Source of the DNA: Symbiodinium natans | Taxonomy: Eukaryota; Sar; Dinophyceae; Suessiales; Symbiodiniaceae | Reading direction: 5' to 3' | Length of the DNA: 64,000 nt | NCBI GenBank assembly: GCA_905221605.1 | Contig: CAJNDS010002537.1 | Coordinates: 311,787-375,786, forward strand | Shown here: piece by piece, positions 1-10,572 of the stretch | How positions within the stretch are numbered: the stretch's first letter is position 1 | Layout: the number at the start of each line of letters is the position of its first letter | Program-made: the position numbers and the translations under genes | The notes under the pieces: generated by a model | What the model was told of the DNA's origin: nothing | Databases searched by the model: none | What the model saw: only the letters and a program-made list of their open reading frames with translations

Positions 1-1
1 G

Positions 2-720
2 TTCGAAGCCGCCACCTGTTCAACGGAGGTTGTCAATGCTCCGGACGGCAAACATCCCCGGCCCCCTCGCTTCTGCATCCCTGGCAACGTCGCTAGTGCG
101 GTGACCTCAGTTGGTACTGAGTTGAGCCGAGCCCTGCAGCTAGTCATCATGCCCAGTGAAGTGCCCACTCCATTGCCTGGTATGCATGAGCAGGTGCCGT
201 TGGACCAGATCCATTATCGGCAATGTCTACGCAACACCCCTCTTGCCGGAACCACTGCTCACAAGCACTCTGACTTTGTGTTTGCGTGGGCACTTTTAGG
301 AAGATACATACATGAGGTTGCGTGGAAAACGGCCGACCTTACTGCTGGCCGGCCAGAGCCAGACATCCAGTTTGGCGCCTCCCCAGTCAGGCAGGTCAGA
401 GGGGTCAAAACATGGGGACAAGGCCCATATGAACAGGGCTTTCTTCCCTTGCTCATGGGTTACGGCGGCTCGCACTCCCGTTTGGCAATCCTACCTGGTC
501 CTGACTTATTCATGGCGAACCGATACGCCGAGGTTATACCCCCTCCTTTTGTGCATGGATATGGTGTCAAAGGCAAAAACATCTTGCCGCAGTGGGGGAG
601 TGTTTTACGGCTGCCTACTCTACCCGAGTCGGTCTGGGGCAACGGGGACACCGTCCCTCTGTGGGCCTCTGTTGGGAAAAAGGGCAGTGGACCAGTGCGG
701 CTCCAGCTCTTCCCTGGGTC
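2..720 (+). CDS. N-terminal block of broken element, unknown domain
   Basis: Frame 2 is open from the first full codon to beyond 850. It reads as protein to about 720, after which the sense passes to other frames. The text is Pro/Gly-rich with HKHSDFVFAWALLGRYIHEV near nt 260-320. No domain was recognised. The usual start is upstream of the window, and the internal ATGs are not convincing starts because sequence before them is equally protein-like. Confidence 0.5.
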
Positions 721-799
721 CTCATGTTTTGGAAGAAAGATGCCCTATCTTCCTGCAGGGCCACCCCGAAATGGCGCAGTCGACCCAATACCCCAACTG

Positions 800-1665
800 G
801 GCCGCTTGCTCTTCTTGCTGCCGCTGCGCATGCTTGGCTGGCCCAGGCGGATCTGCCGTGGCCTCTCTTCGCCGCAGACATAAAGGTCACGCCGTTGGGC
901 CTCAGTCAATACTGGGATGATGGACTAGCCATGCGTGTGCAACAAGCCCTGGCAGCCTTTGCCTTTCCTGCCTACCAGTACCCGCCTCCAAAGCCTCACC
1001 TAACCCCCTCAGGGGAATGTCGGTCGCTCTTCATTAGCGGGATGAATGGGAAGGCCGAGAATACGCCCCCCACTGTGTCGGGTAGCATCATTCACACAGC
1101 CAATTCCTATGCACTCACTGGCTTAGAAATGGAAACAGTCCGGGACAACCAGGGCAAAAAGGTCCGATATGAGGACACACAACGCCCGTTGTTGCTTTCG
1201 ACCAGCGGTAATGCCGCACATGCATTGTTGCTCCTGCCCCAAGCCGCCCAGCTATGGGCACGTGCTCTGTACCCTCAGGTCGAAGGATGCGGTCTGCCAG
1301 CGGCGGTTCGTGCTAGAATCAGCTCGGTAGAAGCCTCCCTGACAATGTGCCCTGCCCTGGCTCACTTGCACATGCCACATACTGCTGCGCTGACCGCTCT
1401 GCATGTGGGCCTCGCCGCGGGTAGAGCTGGCGAGTGCAAACTGTGCGTTACGGGTTTCTCTGCTGGGTCGTATACGGGCGCTGCTGTGGCTATCGCTTGG
1501 CATGAGCGCCAAAGGCTTCCTGACTGCAAGGGCGATTTTGTCCACATCAAGGCACGTTTGGGCGGCGTTGCCATGCCACGGGCCATGCTGCAATATATCC
1601 TGGGTTCGGAATTGCGACACGCTGTTAGCCTTGTCCATCATGAGAGCGACCAGCTTTGTATCTTC
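800..1665 (+). CDS. Serine hydrolase-like block (GFSAGS elbow)
   Basis: Frame 1 reads well from about 800 to 1665. At nt 1447-1480 it encodes CVTGFSAGSYTGAAVAIA. This fits the G-x-S-x-G nucleophile elbow of alpha/beta hydrolases, a short strand followed by a helix. About 60 codons later LVHHESDQLC (nt about 1630-1660) is where a catalytic Asp would be expected. In the next frame block, GGHSYGHF (nt about 1746-1770) offers a His. The order Ser-Asp-His is that of the fold. The frame is lost between 1655 and 1700, which separates the candidate Asp from the His. Function beyond a hydrolase-like fold cannot be stated. The motif could be fortuitous. Confidence 0.4.
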
Positions 1666-1669
1666 CGGC

Positions 1670-3953
1670 CCAGCCAGGCAGGACGCAAGCGATTGGCGCG
1701 GGAGCGCGTCTCTACTACTTCACTGGACCTGAGTCACTTGGCAGTGGTGGACACTCTTATGGTCACTTTGTCCACAGTGAAGAGCTATTCCAGCTCACGC
1801 CGGGGGATTATGTGCATAAGGAATTGACTAAAAAGATTTGCGGCTTGGCCGACCCCCGGATGGATCGCACAGTGCGAGCAGGTTTGATGGGGGTTGCGTG
1901 TGGCTCTGTCCAGCTTTCGGATAAGTCTAAAACTTTCATCAACTCCGTGCTGGGACGGCAAATCAGACGCCCCGATATGGAGGCTTTTCTCCGGATACCT
2001 TCCGCTGAGAACCGGAGCATTGCAAGTCTCCGTGCTGACTTTACCCAAGTCCTCCTGACGGATGCCAAGCCGCATCTGGCTGATTTGCCGCCCCCGTATC
2101 ATGAACTTGGTCCCACGATGAAACTAGTTTTGGGTATGTGGCTCCCCCACCTGTCGTTAGAGCGCCTGGTTGACATGCTGGGTTATCAGTTTTTAGCCAT
2201 GGCCTCGGAAGCAGAAATCGAGGAGGAGCCCTCGGAACAGTATCACTACCCAGAGCAAGCTGCGGTCAAGCGGGCCGCCACCCCTGTGGCGATAAAGCCC
2301 GGCACGCATACATGGCCAATCTGCCTTCTCCATCGAGTTTACCCAAGGGCATCGGTCATGCTCCTTACACCGGAGTTGGCGGATGTCCCTGACTGGGCTA
2401 CAAAGTGGTTTGCTGTCGCTGGCAAAGTGCCGGCCAAGGGCGCTGCTTTGCTGGTTACCTTGCGAGAAGACAAGGGGGATGTGGCCTACCCAGGCATGTT
2501 TATAGAGCTCCTTGCCCCGAAGAAGCTTTTCACCGGCCTTGGAGAAAGTAAGGCCATGCAGCCAGTCAATATAACCATTGCCCTGCTCTTGACTGATGAA
2601 CAGCACAACCAATTCGCGCAACGACCCTCACTGCCGAGAGTCAGCCAGCTTGAGGTTCTGCCCGGAGGAGCCTCTACCCCGCTTTGGGATGCTCTGTTAC
2701 ACATGCCTAGGGAAAGGCAGCATGTTGCATTGGGCGTTCCGCTAGAAGACTCGCCTCTTGATGCCATCCGGCAGCCACAGTGGTTGCCGGGCTTTCTCAC
2801 AGATTTAGTGCTTGTCCTCCTTATCGGGCTAGTGGTGAGAGGGAACTGGCACGACACATGGGCACAGCTCATTCACCCGGAGGTCTGCCAAGTCTTCAGA
2901 GGCAAGCACGAAACGCAAGCTGTGCAGGCATCGCTTACTGCGGGTCCGGGGGCTTCCAACCCCTTGCAAAGCTTCCTCAACCTTTGGCTTGCGGAGGAAC
3001 AATCCTATCGCAAAGAATGGACGCCGACGCTGCTGAGTGGCGTGTTAGCTACGCTGCCTGACTCTCCGCTGCCCGGCCAAGAGGACGCCCGGACTCCTGC
3101 GCTGTGGCATGCGGAGTGTCTACGCCTGTCCCATGACTCGTTGAGCAACGAGCACGATCCGAGGACTCGAGCCAGCATCTTTGCGCTCGCGGTTGGTCCC
3201 GCCTTCCTTACGTGCCTCTGTGATACCTTTTGGGGGGCGGACGGACACCTGGCAGCGCTGCTGGGAGCGTGCTCGTACGGCCTGGCCGCTAATCGTACTT
3301 CTGTATTCATAACGGGTGCGCCCGGCAGCGGGAAGACACGATCCTGCGCGTTTCTAGGAGTACTCCTTGCGTGCCTGACGAGCCGGCTCACCCTGTACAC
3401 CGCTCATGGCAATGAATCGGTTCGGGCCTATGTCGAAGCGGTTGATAGGCTCACGACTGCTAGCAATGAATTTGTTCGCAGCCGCATCGTTCGCATACCG
3501 GGTAACAAGGAGAAGGACACACATAAGCTCCCTTTTGATGTGCACGATTTGTACCGGGGGCTACTTGTAGCCACGACACATGGTACGATTGTGGCAAGGC
3601 TTAGCTTTCCCTACTCGCAGCTCATTAACCGTCTAAAGGATGTTGAGTTGCTCCTCCGAGATGAAGCCCAGCAATTGGGCACGCCTGGTTCCAACACCAT
3701 TCTGGCGCACATCAAGCATGCACTTGATGTCATGATTGGCGACCACAGACAGCCCGCTGGAGGATCGCGACCCAATTACCACTTCGTCACGGAGTTGTTG
3801 GAGCAAAAGATTTGTGGTCTCAATGCGGTCCCTGCCGACCTCCACACGCCAGCCACCTTGCCTGCGGCCCTTTTGCGGCAAACGGCCCAAAGTTCCGGCC
3901 CGTGGAAAAAGGGACAAGGCGAGATGCCCTCTTGGGGCAAGCCCCACCGTTAG
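1670..3953 (+). CDS. Superfamily 1 helicase-like ATPase core
   Basis: A long open block in frame 0. Its first 30 or so codons finish the hydrolase-like region. About 500 residues of unassigned sequence follow, then a helicase core. Walker A GAPGSGKT is at nt about 3315-3340, a DEAQ-type Walker B (LLLRDEAQQLG) at nt about 3649-3680, and a motif III-like IGDHRQP at nt about 3733-3754. DEAQ followed by GDxxQ fits UPF1/DNA2-like SF1 helicases, which use ATP hydrolysis to move along RNA or DNA. The ORF stops at 3953 before the second RecA-like domain, which continues in another frame. Confidence 0.6.
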
Positions 3954-3989
3954 GCAGGGTCCCTCGGCTACGTATGCCACCAGGTCCCA

Positions 3990-4572
3990 CGATGCAGCAC
4001 CTGCTCGGGCGGCCACTGCGTAGCCTTGCAGGCAGGTGGATGGAAACGTGTCGATGGGTACGGGTGCAAGATCAGGATGAGACCCAAACCAAAATAGGCA
4101 GAAGCTACGACCTCAGCATGGTCCTGGCGGACATTGTGCTCACTTTTGGGCACCAGGTCTATCCTGACTCCCCTATCGGGATGGTCTCTCAGTATGCCAG
4201 GATTGTTACCCAAATGAAGTTTATGCTGCAGTTGAGTCTCCCCGCAGACCCGCTGGGCGATGACGATATGAGCCTACTTGAAGCCTGCCAAACCGCGGAA
4301 GACTTCCCGCTGACTGGCGCGCCCAACACTTGGAGCCTTGTGACGTTTCGGACCTTCCTCATGAATCACATAGGGTCCCTTAAACGCTTCTTCGGCGCTA
4401 TCACCTCGGCCTGCTCCACTGGCCCCACATTTGGGATATGTGTCTTTGTGACATGTCGGGCTTCTGGATTCCTGTTTAGTAGCGAGGCAGGGTTTGCCCG
4501 AGCCACCTCCTCCTTCACGAGAGGGCTTGGGGCTTTGGTTTTCGTGGCACCGCACTACTCTGATGGTATAGG
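3990..4572 (+). CDS. Second RecA-like half of the SF1 helicase
   Basis: Frame 2 block. It has PIGMVSQYARIVTQMK (nt about 4170-4218), resembling the motif IV segment of UPF1-like helicases (PIGIVTPYRxQ). Later it has GFLFSSEAGFARATSSFTRG (nt about 4462-4525), which lines up with the family motif GFL..ERRLNVALTRA. The motif VI Arg finger is not conserved here: the usual LTRAR reads SFTRG. That suggests a degenerate or divergent ATPase. The frame moves to the next block near 4570. Confidence 0.45.
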
Positions 4573-5540
4573 TGCGTGCTTCCAAAGGCCTGCGCAACCG
4601 GGGGCCTAATTGATTGCGCTGAATATGTGCGCACACAAGCCAGCTTGTGGAGCATGGATGGCCCTGGCATTGCAACGGCATTCCACAAGCAAGCCTTCCG
4701 AGAACGGACAGTAGCCAGCATCGTGCTGCCTGCGGAACGCAAAGTTGGGCTGGACCTCTTTGAAACACCACCCCTGCATCAAGCGTGGGCTTTGAAGGCC
4801 ACCTGGGGAGATAAGCGGGAGGTTTTTTACCGCACACTTCAGCAAGAAGGATGGGGGAGTCCCTCTTTCACCTCCAACTCCTACTCGGGCACCATTATTA
4901 GTCTGCAAACGCGCGGCTTCGTCCTGGAGCCCCTGCCCAATGCTGTGTATTGTGTCCCCTTCCAGCCGGTGAGGGAAGGAGATGGGGTCGCCCAGTACCT
5001 CACCTGCTTGCTAGGGGACACCAGCATTAGGATGCCGCCCAAGCGGGGATCTGCTCAACGCGCTGACCCGGCTTTCGAACACAAGGCCGGCATACTGCGA
5101 GCCCCCCGTGGTCTTCACCTCCTACCTGTTCGTACGGGTAAGGCTGCCTCCGAAACTGCGATTGATGTGGACTCCCCGGGAAACAGCCCTGTGCCCGCGG
5201 GTAGTAACAGTCCCGACGTGGTAGTTGCTACTGCAGTCGAGGTTCCTACGCCGCAGCAGTCGCCAGCCCAAGGCGAGGCTACCACCAACGCGCGCCATGG
5301 CGAGCGGTGGGGTACACCATGGCTCAAGCCTCGGGCCGCGGGGGGCTCCATTGCGGCAGCTGTCAGCCCGCCTCCGCCAGCTAAACGGGACGTTTCCCGA
5401 ACCCCTTGCGGCACCCCAACGCGGGAGAGAGGACCACTGACGAAGGAGCCTGCAACGAAAGAGCCTGCGGTTGTGCCGGCCGCGAGTCCTATTGCTCTGG
5501 AGGCTTGTGTGACGACTCCCTCTAGTGAAGTTGATCACAG
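4573..5540 (+). CDS. Block following helicase: compact domain then Pro/Ser/Thr-rich linker
   Basis: Frame 1 block. The first 170 or so residues are mixed alpha/beta in character with no recognised motif. From about nt 5040 the text becomes rich in Pro, Ala, Thr and Lys (TKEPATKEPAVVPAASP near nt 5440-5490), typical of a disordered linker. The linker continues in the next frame block, so another shift lies near 5.5 kb. No function is assigned. Confidence 0.45.
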
Positions 5541-6775
5541 GAGGGGTTAGCGCCGCCTCGTGTCCACCCCGTAGTGGCGGCAACATTAGGGACCCGCCGC
5601 CTGGCGTACGACGTCCACCCAGCCCCCGGACACGGCCCACGCACACAGCATCTCCGGATGGGATTAGGACGGTTGAGGCGTCACAGCCCCCTTGCGCTAA
5701 GTCTCCCACGGACTCACTTGGCCTGACGGAACCAAAATCGTATCTCCCTATGCCTCCCCATGGCCTGACGCCCATCCCCGCCAGGCCTGTGCCCGCTGTC
5801 CAAGCTCGCAAGGAAAGTCGGCCTCTCGCTTTGGACAAAGACGGCTCTCAGCAGCTGGAACCACCAAAAGCCAAGCCTCGAGGGCCTAGCGAGCCCAGCG
5901 GCGCCCGCGATCCCAGCGCCCCAGCCTGCGCACCCATCATGCAGAGCAACACAGTCTCGGTCTGTGATCTCATGTGGCGCGCACTTGCAGCGGGACATCA
6001 CTTTCGTAAGAATGTCAAACCTCGGCCCTACATGAACCTGCGTGACTCGCAACACCTCACAACACACTGCCAGCAGCTTCGGGCATATAGGGCCTATGAG
6101 GTGTTTTTGAACGGCATACCGAACCAGCTGCAAGACTCGGATATGCTGATCGGAATCGCTGACTCGCTACTGCATCTGCCTGAAACGTTTCCGGCAGCGT
6201 ATTTGAAGGTTTATGACCCTATCATCACGCAGTGCCTTAGATTGTCGGGGGCATTGCAGCATTTCGACCTTGCTGAAATGTTGGATTGCCCGGCCCCGCA
6301 GCTGGACAAAGCAAGGCTTTCGGAGTCCCTGGTGGGGTATGGCTTTCTTACCGCAGCGCAGTACATCGCGGATCTTTTCTCTGCGGTGTCGGACTTGCCG
6401 AGTGTCATCAATGCCAGTTTTCCTGCAATGCTCAGCTACGCTGATCCAGATTATTGGCTGGGTGCACTTCTGCTCGCATTCGAGTCCCACCAAAAAGGTC
6501 CCCTGGAGCGTACGGCAGGGCTGCCCATTGTTCTTGGTTTTCCTGAATCTGACAATAAAATTACTGACCTGCAGATCAATGTGCCGCCTGCAGCCATGGT
6601 GGCCTTCTTGGCTGGCCGCGCTTATCGGTGTCCCAAGTGCCCTACTACCAAATATGTGATGGACGCGCACAGTGGACTGCCACAAGTCACTGGCCAAGCC
6701 TCCCAAGAGGCCTTGCAGGCATGGGCCGCAGCTGCTAAGCACACGGACGTGGAAACGGCCAGGCGTGCCCAGCCC
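5541..6775 (+). CDS. Disordered linker followed by helical domain with CxxC
   Basis: Frame 2 block. About 130 residues of Pro/Ser-rich linker are followed by a Leu/Ala-rich helical domain (nt about 5940-6600). A short CPKC pair within GRAYRCPKCPTTKYVMDAHSG (nt about 6617-6676) could hold half of a metal site; no second CxxC follows closely. The frame ends at TAG 6791-6793. The sense continues in frame 1 from about 6778 (EYVLGITLQGTETLGQRH), so a single shift lies at about 6740-6778. Confidence 0.45.
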
Positions 6776-6777
6776 AG

Positions 6778-7737
6778 CCTGAATACGTCCTAGGCATCAC
6801 GCTGCAGGGCACAGAGACACTTGGGCAAAGGCACTATCAAGAATTTAGGCCGGACCTCCCCCCTGCCCATTTCCTTGACGCCATCCGGCTTGCTCTTGCG
6901 GCCTCGGTGGCCAACCAAAACATTGAACATTTTTGGTCAGTTTATAACTTGGAATGGCCTGACACTTCTCACAGAATGGCTGTTTTTCTACGGCGAGTGT
7001 TGCCCCTAGAGTGCTTGCTCTCCTCGCCCTTTGCTGCGCCTGTGGAAGCGAACACTGCAGCAACCTCGCCGGAGGTCGTCAGCGTCTCTTCCGAAACTAA
7101 CGAAGGCTCTCCCTGCCCGATGGATGACATGTCGGATGCGGAGGACGAACCCGAGGCACAGGTGAATGATTGGCGCTTCTCGGAGCTGCGAACCACTGAC
7201 CTTGCAGCTTTGCGAGAAGTGGATGTCTCCGCCCCTTTCCGGCTGCCAGTCATCTTTGATGCGCATTGGAAAGGGATCAGCACCACACCCACCAAGCATG
7301 GGCCCCAACGTCCCCAAAATGCGTGGTATGACGCAGCCACTGCTCACTGGGCTGCCATTAAGGGGCTCATGCGAGCCAAACATCCAACCAAGCAGCGACT
7401 CAACAGCTTCTGGTTTAGGATGTACTGTCATGGCACCCCCAAGGACCCTGATCCTTCGGCCCTGCGTGCTGCAGTTACCTCCTTCCCCTTTCAGTATAAG
7501 GACGAAGGATTTGTGCAGTACAGGCAAATCCAGGAAGCTGTCCGGGTGATGTGGCTCGCGGCCCAAACCTCAATGACAAGATACATGCGTATCCCCATTC
7601 CGGACGGCATCCCTGAGTGGGGGGTTGATGAGCAAGAGCTGCCTCCCAGGCAGGTCATGCCCAGCCGTACACGTTCCCATACCACCTCAGCTGGCCATCG
7701 CTCCCGGCGTCCGGACTGGGATGGCTCCTGGCAATAG
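6778..7737 (+). CDS. C-terminal block of the broken element
   Basis: Frame 1, open from about 6778 to TAG at 7735-7737. It contains an acidic segment (DDMSDAEDEPEAQ, nt about 7126-7164) and a Trp-rich domain (AWYDAATAHWAAIKGLM, nt about 7321-7374). It ends in a basic, Arg-rich tail. This is probably the true C-terminus, because the sequence after 7737 is repeat-like and not open. Domain unknown. Confidence 0.5.
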   Translation, partial: PEYVLGITLQGTETLGQRHYQEFRPDLPPAHFLDAIRLALAASVANQNIEHFWSVYNLEWPDTSHRMAVFLRRVLPLECLLSSPFAAPVEANTAATSPEVVSVSSETNEGSPCPMDDMSDAEDEPEAQVNDWRFSELRTTDLAALREVDVSAPFRLPVIFDAHWKGISTTPTKHGPQRPQNAWYDAATAHWAAIKGLMRAKHPTKQRLNSFWFRMYCHGTPKDPDPSALRAAVTSFPFQYKDEGFVQYRQIQEAVRVMWLAAQTSMTRYMRIPIPDGIPEWGVDEQELPPRQVMPSRTRSHTTSAGHRSRRPDWDGSWQ

Positions 7738-7819
7738 ACAGCAAACTGTCATCTGAGGGCTCCTACGGACGCCATGCGAACGCGCCATTGAGTCCTTTCA
7801 TGGCATGCTGCCTAGCGTG

Positions 7820-7835
7820 ATGTGAGCCCTCACAT
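7820..7835. repeat. Short perfect palindrome ATGTGAGCCCTCACAT (copy 1)
   Basis: Two 7-base arms around CC. It is embedded in a longer phrase (GTGATGTGAGCCCTCACATC) that recurs at 8323 and, degraded, at 9187. Confidence 0.7.
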
Positions 7836-8325
7836 CTCCTCGCCGATACATGCCGCAAGACTACCCCGGATATTCTTGGTTTGGCAACCCTCTCGTGGTC
7901 TATGCCACGGATTGGATCGTGCTTGTCTTTTGTGTGCTTACAGCTTGCAGCTGTGAACACCCTTCTGGGTCGGCCCCGCGGTGTGCCTGTGGGAACGGGG
8001 GGCCTTTCTTTCGGGGTTGCTCCACTGGCCATCTGCCACGGACTACCCTGGACCGGTCCTGCCTGGATGTTCCAGCTTTGTCATCGGTAAAACGGCCAAT
8101 CTTCCTTTGCTGCTTCTCGGTTGTGGACACTTCTACGCGGAGATCAGGTTTCCACTTCCCTGGCAATGTGCCATCGAGCACCTGTGGACAACCTGGCCTT
8201 CACGAGAGCCATTCTCGCCTGTGCTTGGGTTGCTGCGGGGTTCCCTGCCTGCTTGGGTGTATATCTCTGCTTGCGTCAAAGCAGCCATACATGACTACCT
8301 CCCCATCGGTAGGTGGCCAAGCGTG

Positions 8326-8341
8326 ATGTGAGCCCTCACAT
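8326..8341. repeat. Short perfect palindrome ATGTGAGCCCTCACAT (copy 2)
   Basis: Same 16 bases and same flanks (CTCCTCGCCGA downstream) as copy 1. A third copy at about 9190-9205 has one arm altered. Confidence 0.7.
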
Positions 8342-9480
8342 CTCCTCGCCGACGTCTGTCGGTTTGGGCATGGAGGGTCTGATTCTGGTTATTGAACCCT
8401 CAACCCTCACCGGCCAAGTAGATAGTTGCTTGGCCTTGAGTGCGAAGTTTCGACTGGGGGACTCTCCCGCTTCCTGCGGGGCAGGTGGGGTCCCCGCATG
8501 CTTGGGTTCACCTGATGGCTCTGATTGGAACGAAGCAGTCAAGCCTGCTTTGGCCGTCGGGACTCCTGTGAGTCAAAAGAACGTTGCGCCTTGTGCCCGG
8601 AGAGGCTCCACTGGCTGACCACCATGGAGTGCTCTGGGCTGGTCCTACCCTTTGTTCTTGCCGTTAAGTCCCCACTGGCTGACCACCATGGGGCAACTTT
8701 ATACTTCGGATCAAGAAGGTTGTCGCCTGCAACGTCCCGTGCCAAGGCACGACTATGCCCCACCTGTTATGGCGGACTTGTGAACCTTCTCGTGAACGGC
8801 CTTGGCTGGTGCTGAATGTATCCGCATCGGTGGCTGCATGATGGTGGTTTTGTGAATCTGGCAACGTCGCATTTTGCGACGCACCTGCGCACTCGGTGCT
8901 ACATGTGTGCTCCCGGCCTTTTCGACGATTTCGAGTACTGAGTGCACAGGGTGAACTAGCAGTTCGGCGCGCTGGCTACGTGGAGATTATGCACCCGCTG
9001 ACTTGGCAGGGAGCCATTCCCCACTTGTAGAACAACCTGGCCCTCTTGAGGCTCTTGAGGGTCACCCTCGTCTGAGCTTGGCCTGCGGCAGGGCGAGTGG
9101 GCTCCCCGCCCGCGTGGATGTTACCTGAAGGCTCTGATTGGACCAAAGTAGCAATACCATGGAGATCCTTGCACTTCGGCACCAACGTGATGTGAGCCCT
9201 CCCATCTCCTTACCGACGTACCTCGCGGGTTTGGGTTTGGAGGGACCTGATGCGTGCCGATGCGCAGGCCAGCGCCAAGGATGCGTGGCCTTGTGTGAGA
9301 TGCCTGGACTGGGAGGTTCCTCGTTGTCATTATAAACCCTGTGGCGTTAAGGGTTTGGTAACTCGCTGTGGACCCTCCCCGTGGAATCGGTAGCTGCAGC
9401 TACTCTTGTCCCCCCTCTGGCCGTGCGCGGGCACCTCTCTGGGTGGGCACTTGTACGCCAGGTTGACTGGAGAACCCTGT

Positions 9481-9770
9481 GCTCGGAGCTACTCCACTGG
9501 CTGACCACCATGGAGTACCCTGGGCCGGTCCTGCTTTGATTGTTCTTGCTGTTAAGTCCCCACTGGCTGACCTCCATGGGGCATATGCCCCCTGTGCCGG
9601 GCGCGGACACCTCTCGGGGTGGGCACTTGTACGCCAAGGTGAATGGAGCACCCAAAACTCGGAGCTACTCCACTGGCTGACCACCATGGAGTGCCCTGGG
9701 CCGGTCTTGCCTTGATTGTTCTTGCTGTTAAGTCCCCACTGGCTGACCACCATGGGGCATATGCACATCT
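9481..9770 (+). repeat. About 178-bp tandem duplication
   Basis: CTCGGAGCTACTCCACTGGC begins at about 9481 and again at about 9659. The following 100 bases are nearly identical, ending in CCATGGGGCATATGC in both. A shortened relative lies at 8600-8700. Confidence 0.75.
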
Positions 9771-10168
9771 TTCATCCCCCCTAGGGAGTCTAACTTGCAA
9801 CATCCTTTCGCCATTGAGTGTCGGTTGTCTGTCCTTGACAACGAGTACGTGATCCGAAGCTCTTCTGATGACCTCGGTTTGAATAACCGCTGTCGCACCA
9901 GTGGCTACATGATGGTGGTTTTGAGAATCTGGCAATGTCGCAATTTGCGATTCCCCCACAAGCTCTGTGCTTCCTTGTGAACCGGGACTTCATTGACGAC
10001 CTCGAGTACTGAGTCCGTGGGGTATCTAGTAGTTCAGCGCGATTGCTCGCTTTGTCCTTTGGTGTTTGTTTGCTGTGTGGTTGCTTGTTGTGTCTGGCGG
10101 ATTGTGTGCGCTGACTTTGTTTCACCCTTTTCGTCGAGCCCAACAAGACCGGCCTACTGTGCTACTGA

Positions 10169-10320
10169 TGTAGTAAAGAGGCGTCAGTCCAACAAAAAAA
10201 AAGAGTTTGGCAAGGAAAGAAGGCGGCCCTGTGGCAACGCTGGCTAACTGTCCTCGAAGAGGAGCGCATTGCACCGGCCATCCCTTATCCGACCTTGGCA
10301 CCTCCAGGCCTCCTGCCAGG
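10169..10320 (+). CDS. Candidate exon, helix then Pro-rich
   Basis: Open in frame 2 from 10169. It encodes KAALWQRWLTVLEEERIAPA then a Pro/Leu-rich stretch. The phase-1 donor candidate CCAG|GTAGCA is at about 10320, although the frame also stays open into KLEEATKVANKARS. It starts just after the element's last repeats, and an acceptor-like AG lies at about 10178. Unknown protein; it could equally be a last remnant of the element. Confidence 0.35.
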
Positions 10321-10494
10321 TAGCAAACTTGAAGAAGCTACGAAAGTTGCCAACAAAGCAAGATCACATACACACATAAATACATACACATATTACGTAC
10401 GAACGCGAACGGGCAATTGTAACCGCCCTCCATCTGTGGGGCGCCGGGATGTGGCGGGCCGGTCGCTGCCATCGCCGAAAGACACGGAGGGAGA

Positions 10495-10496
<2 letters not shown>

Positions 10497-10539
<43 letters not shown>

Positions 10540-10572
10540 CGAGAGAGCGAGAGCGAGAGCGAGAGCGAGAAA
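10497..10572 (+). repeat. GA / GAGC microsatellite
   Basis: (GA)n passing into GAGCGAGA repeats. Long Ser/Leu/Arg ORFs on both strands across it are low-complexity artefacts. Confidence 0.9.

Larger units (their letters stand above)
2..7737 (+). pseudogene. Frame-broken multidomain coding region (hydrolase-like plus SF1 helicase-like), partial at left edge
   Basis: Nearly the whole interval is open in one + frame or another, with protein-like composition and few stops inside each block. The open frame changes near 0.7-0.8, 1.66-1.70, 3.9-4.0, 4.57, 5.5 and 6.77 kb. Adjacent blocks continue one another in sense: for example the block ending near 6770 joins directly to the one running to 7737. 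It is open at base 2, so the start lies outside the window. The breaks may be true decay, programmed shifts, or indel errors in a long-read assembly, since the window is rich in homopolymers. Long multi-copy helicase proteins of this kind are, to my knowledge, common in dinoflagellate predictions, so a repetitive element is likely. I do not recognise a named family. No reverse transcriptase or integrase motif was seen. Confidence 0.55.
7738..10168 (+). repeat. Repeat-bearing 3' region of the element
   Basis: No coherent coding sequence. The region is built of diverged internal repeats. The phrase CACTGGCTGACCACCATGG occurs near 8608, 8673, 9498 and 9673, with related copies. A segment at about 8830-8945 (TGGCTGCATGATGGTGGTTT onward, ending in TCGAGTACTGAGT) recurs at about 9900-10013. 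It may be the long 3' untranslated or terminal region of the upstream element. A run of nine A lies at 10194-10202. Confidence 0.5.
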
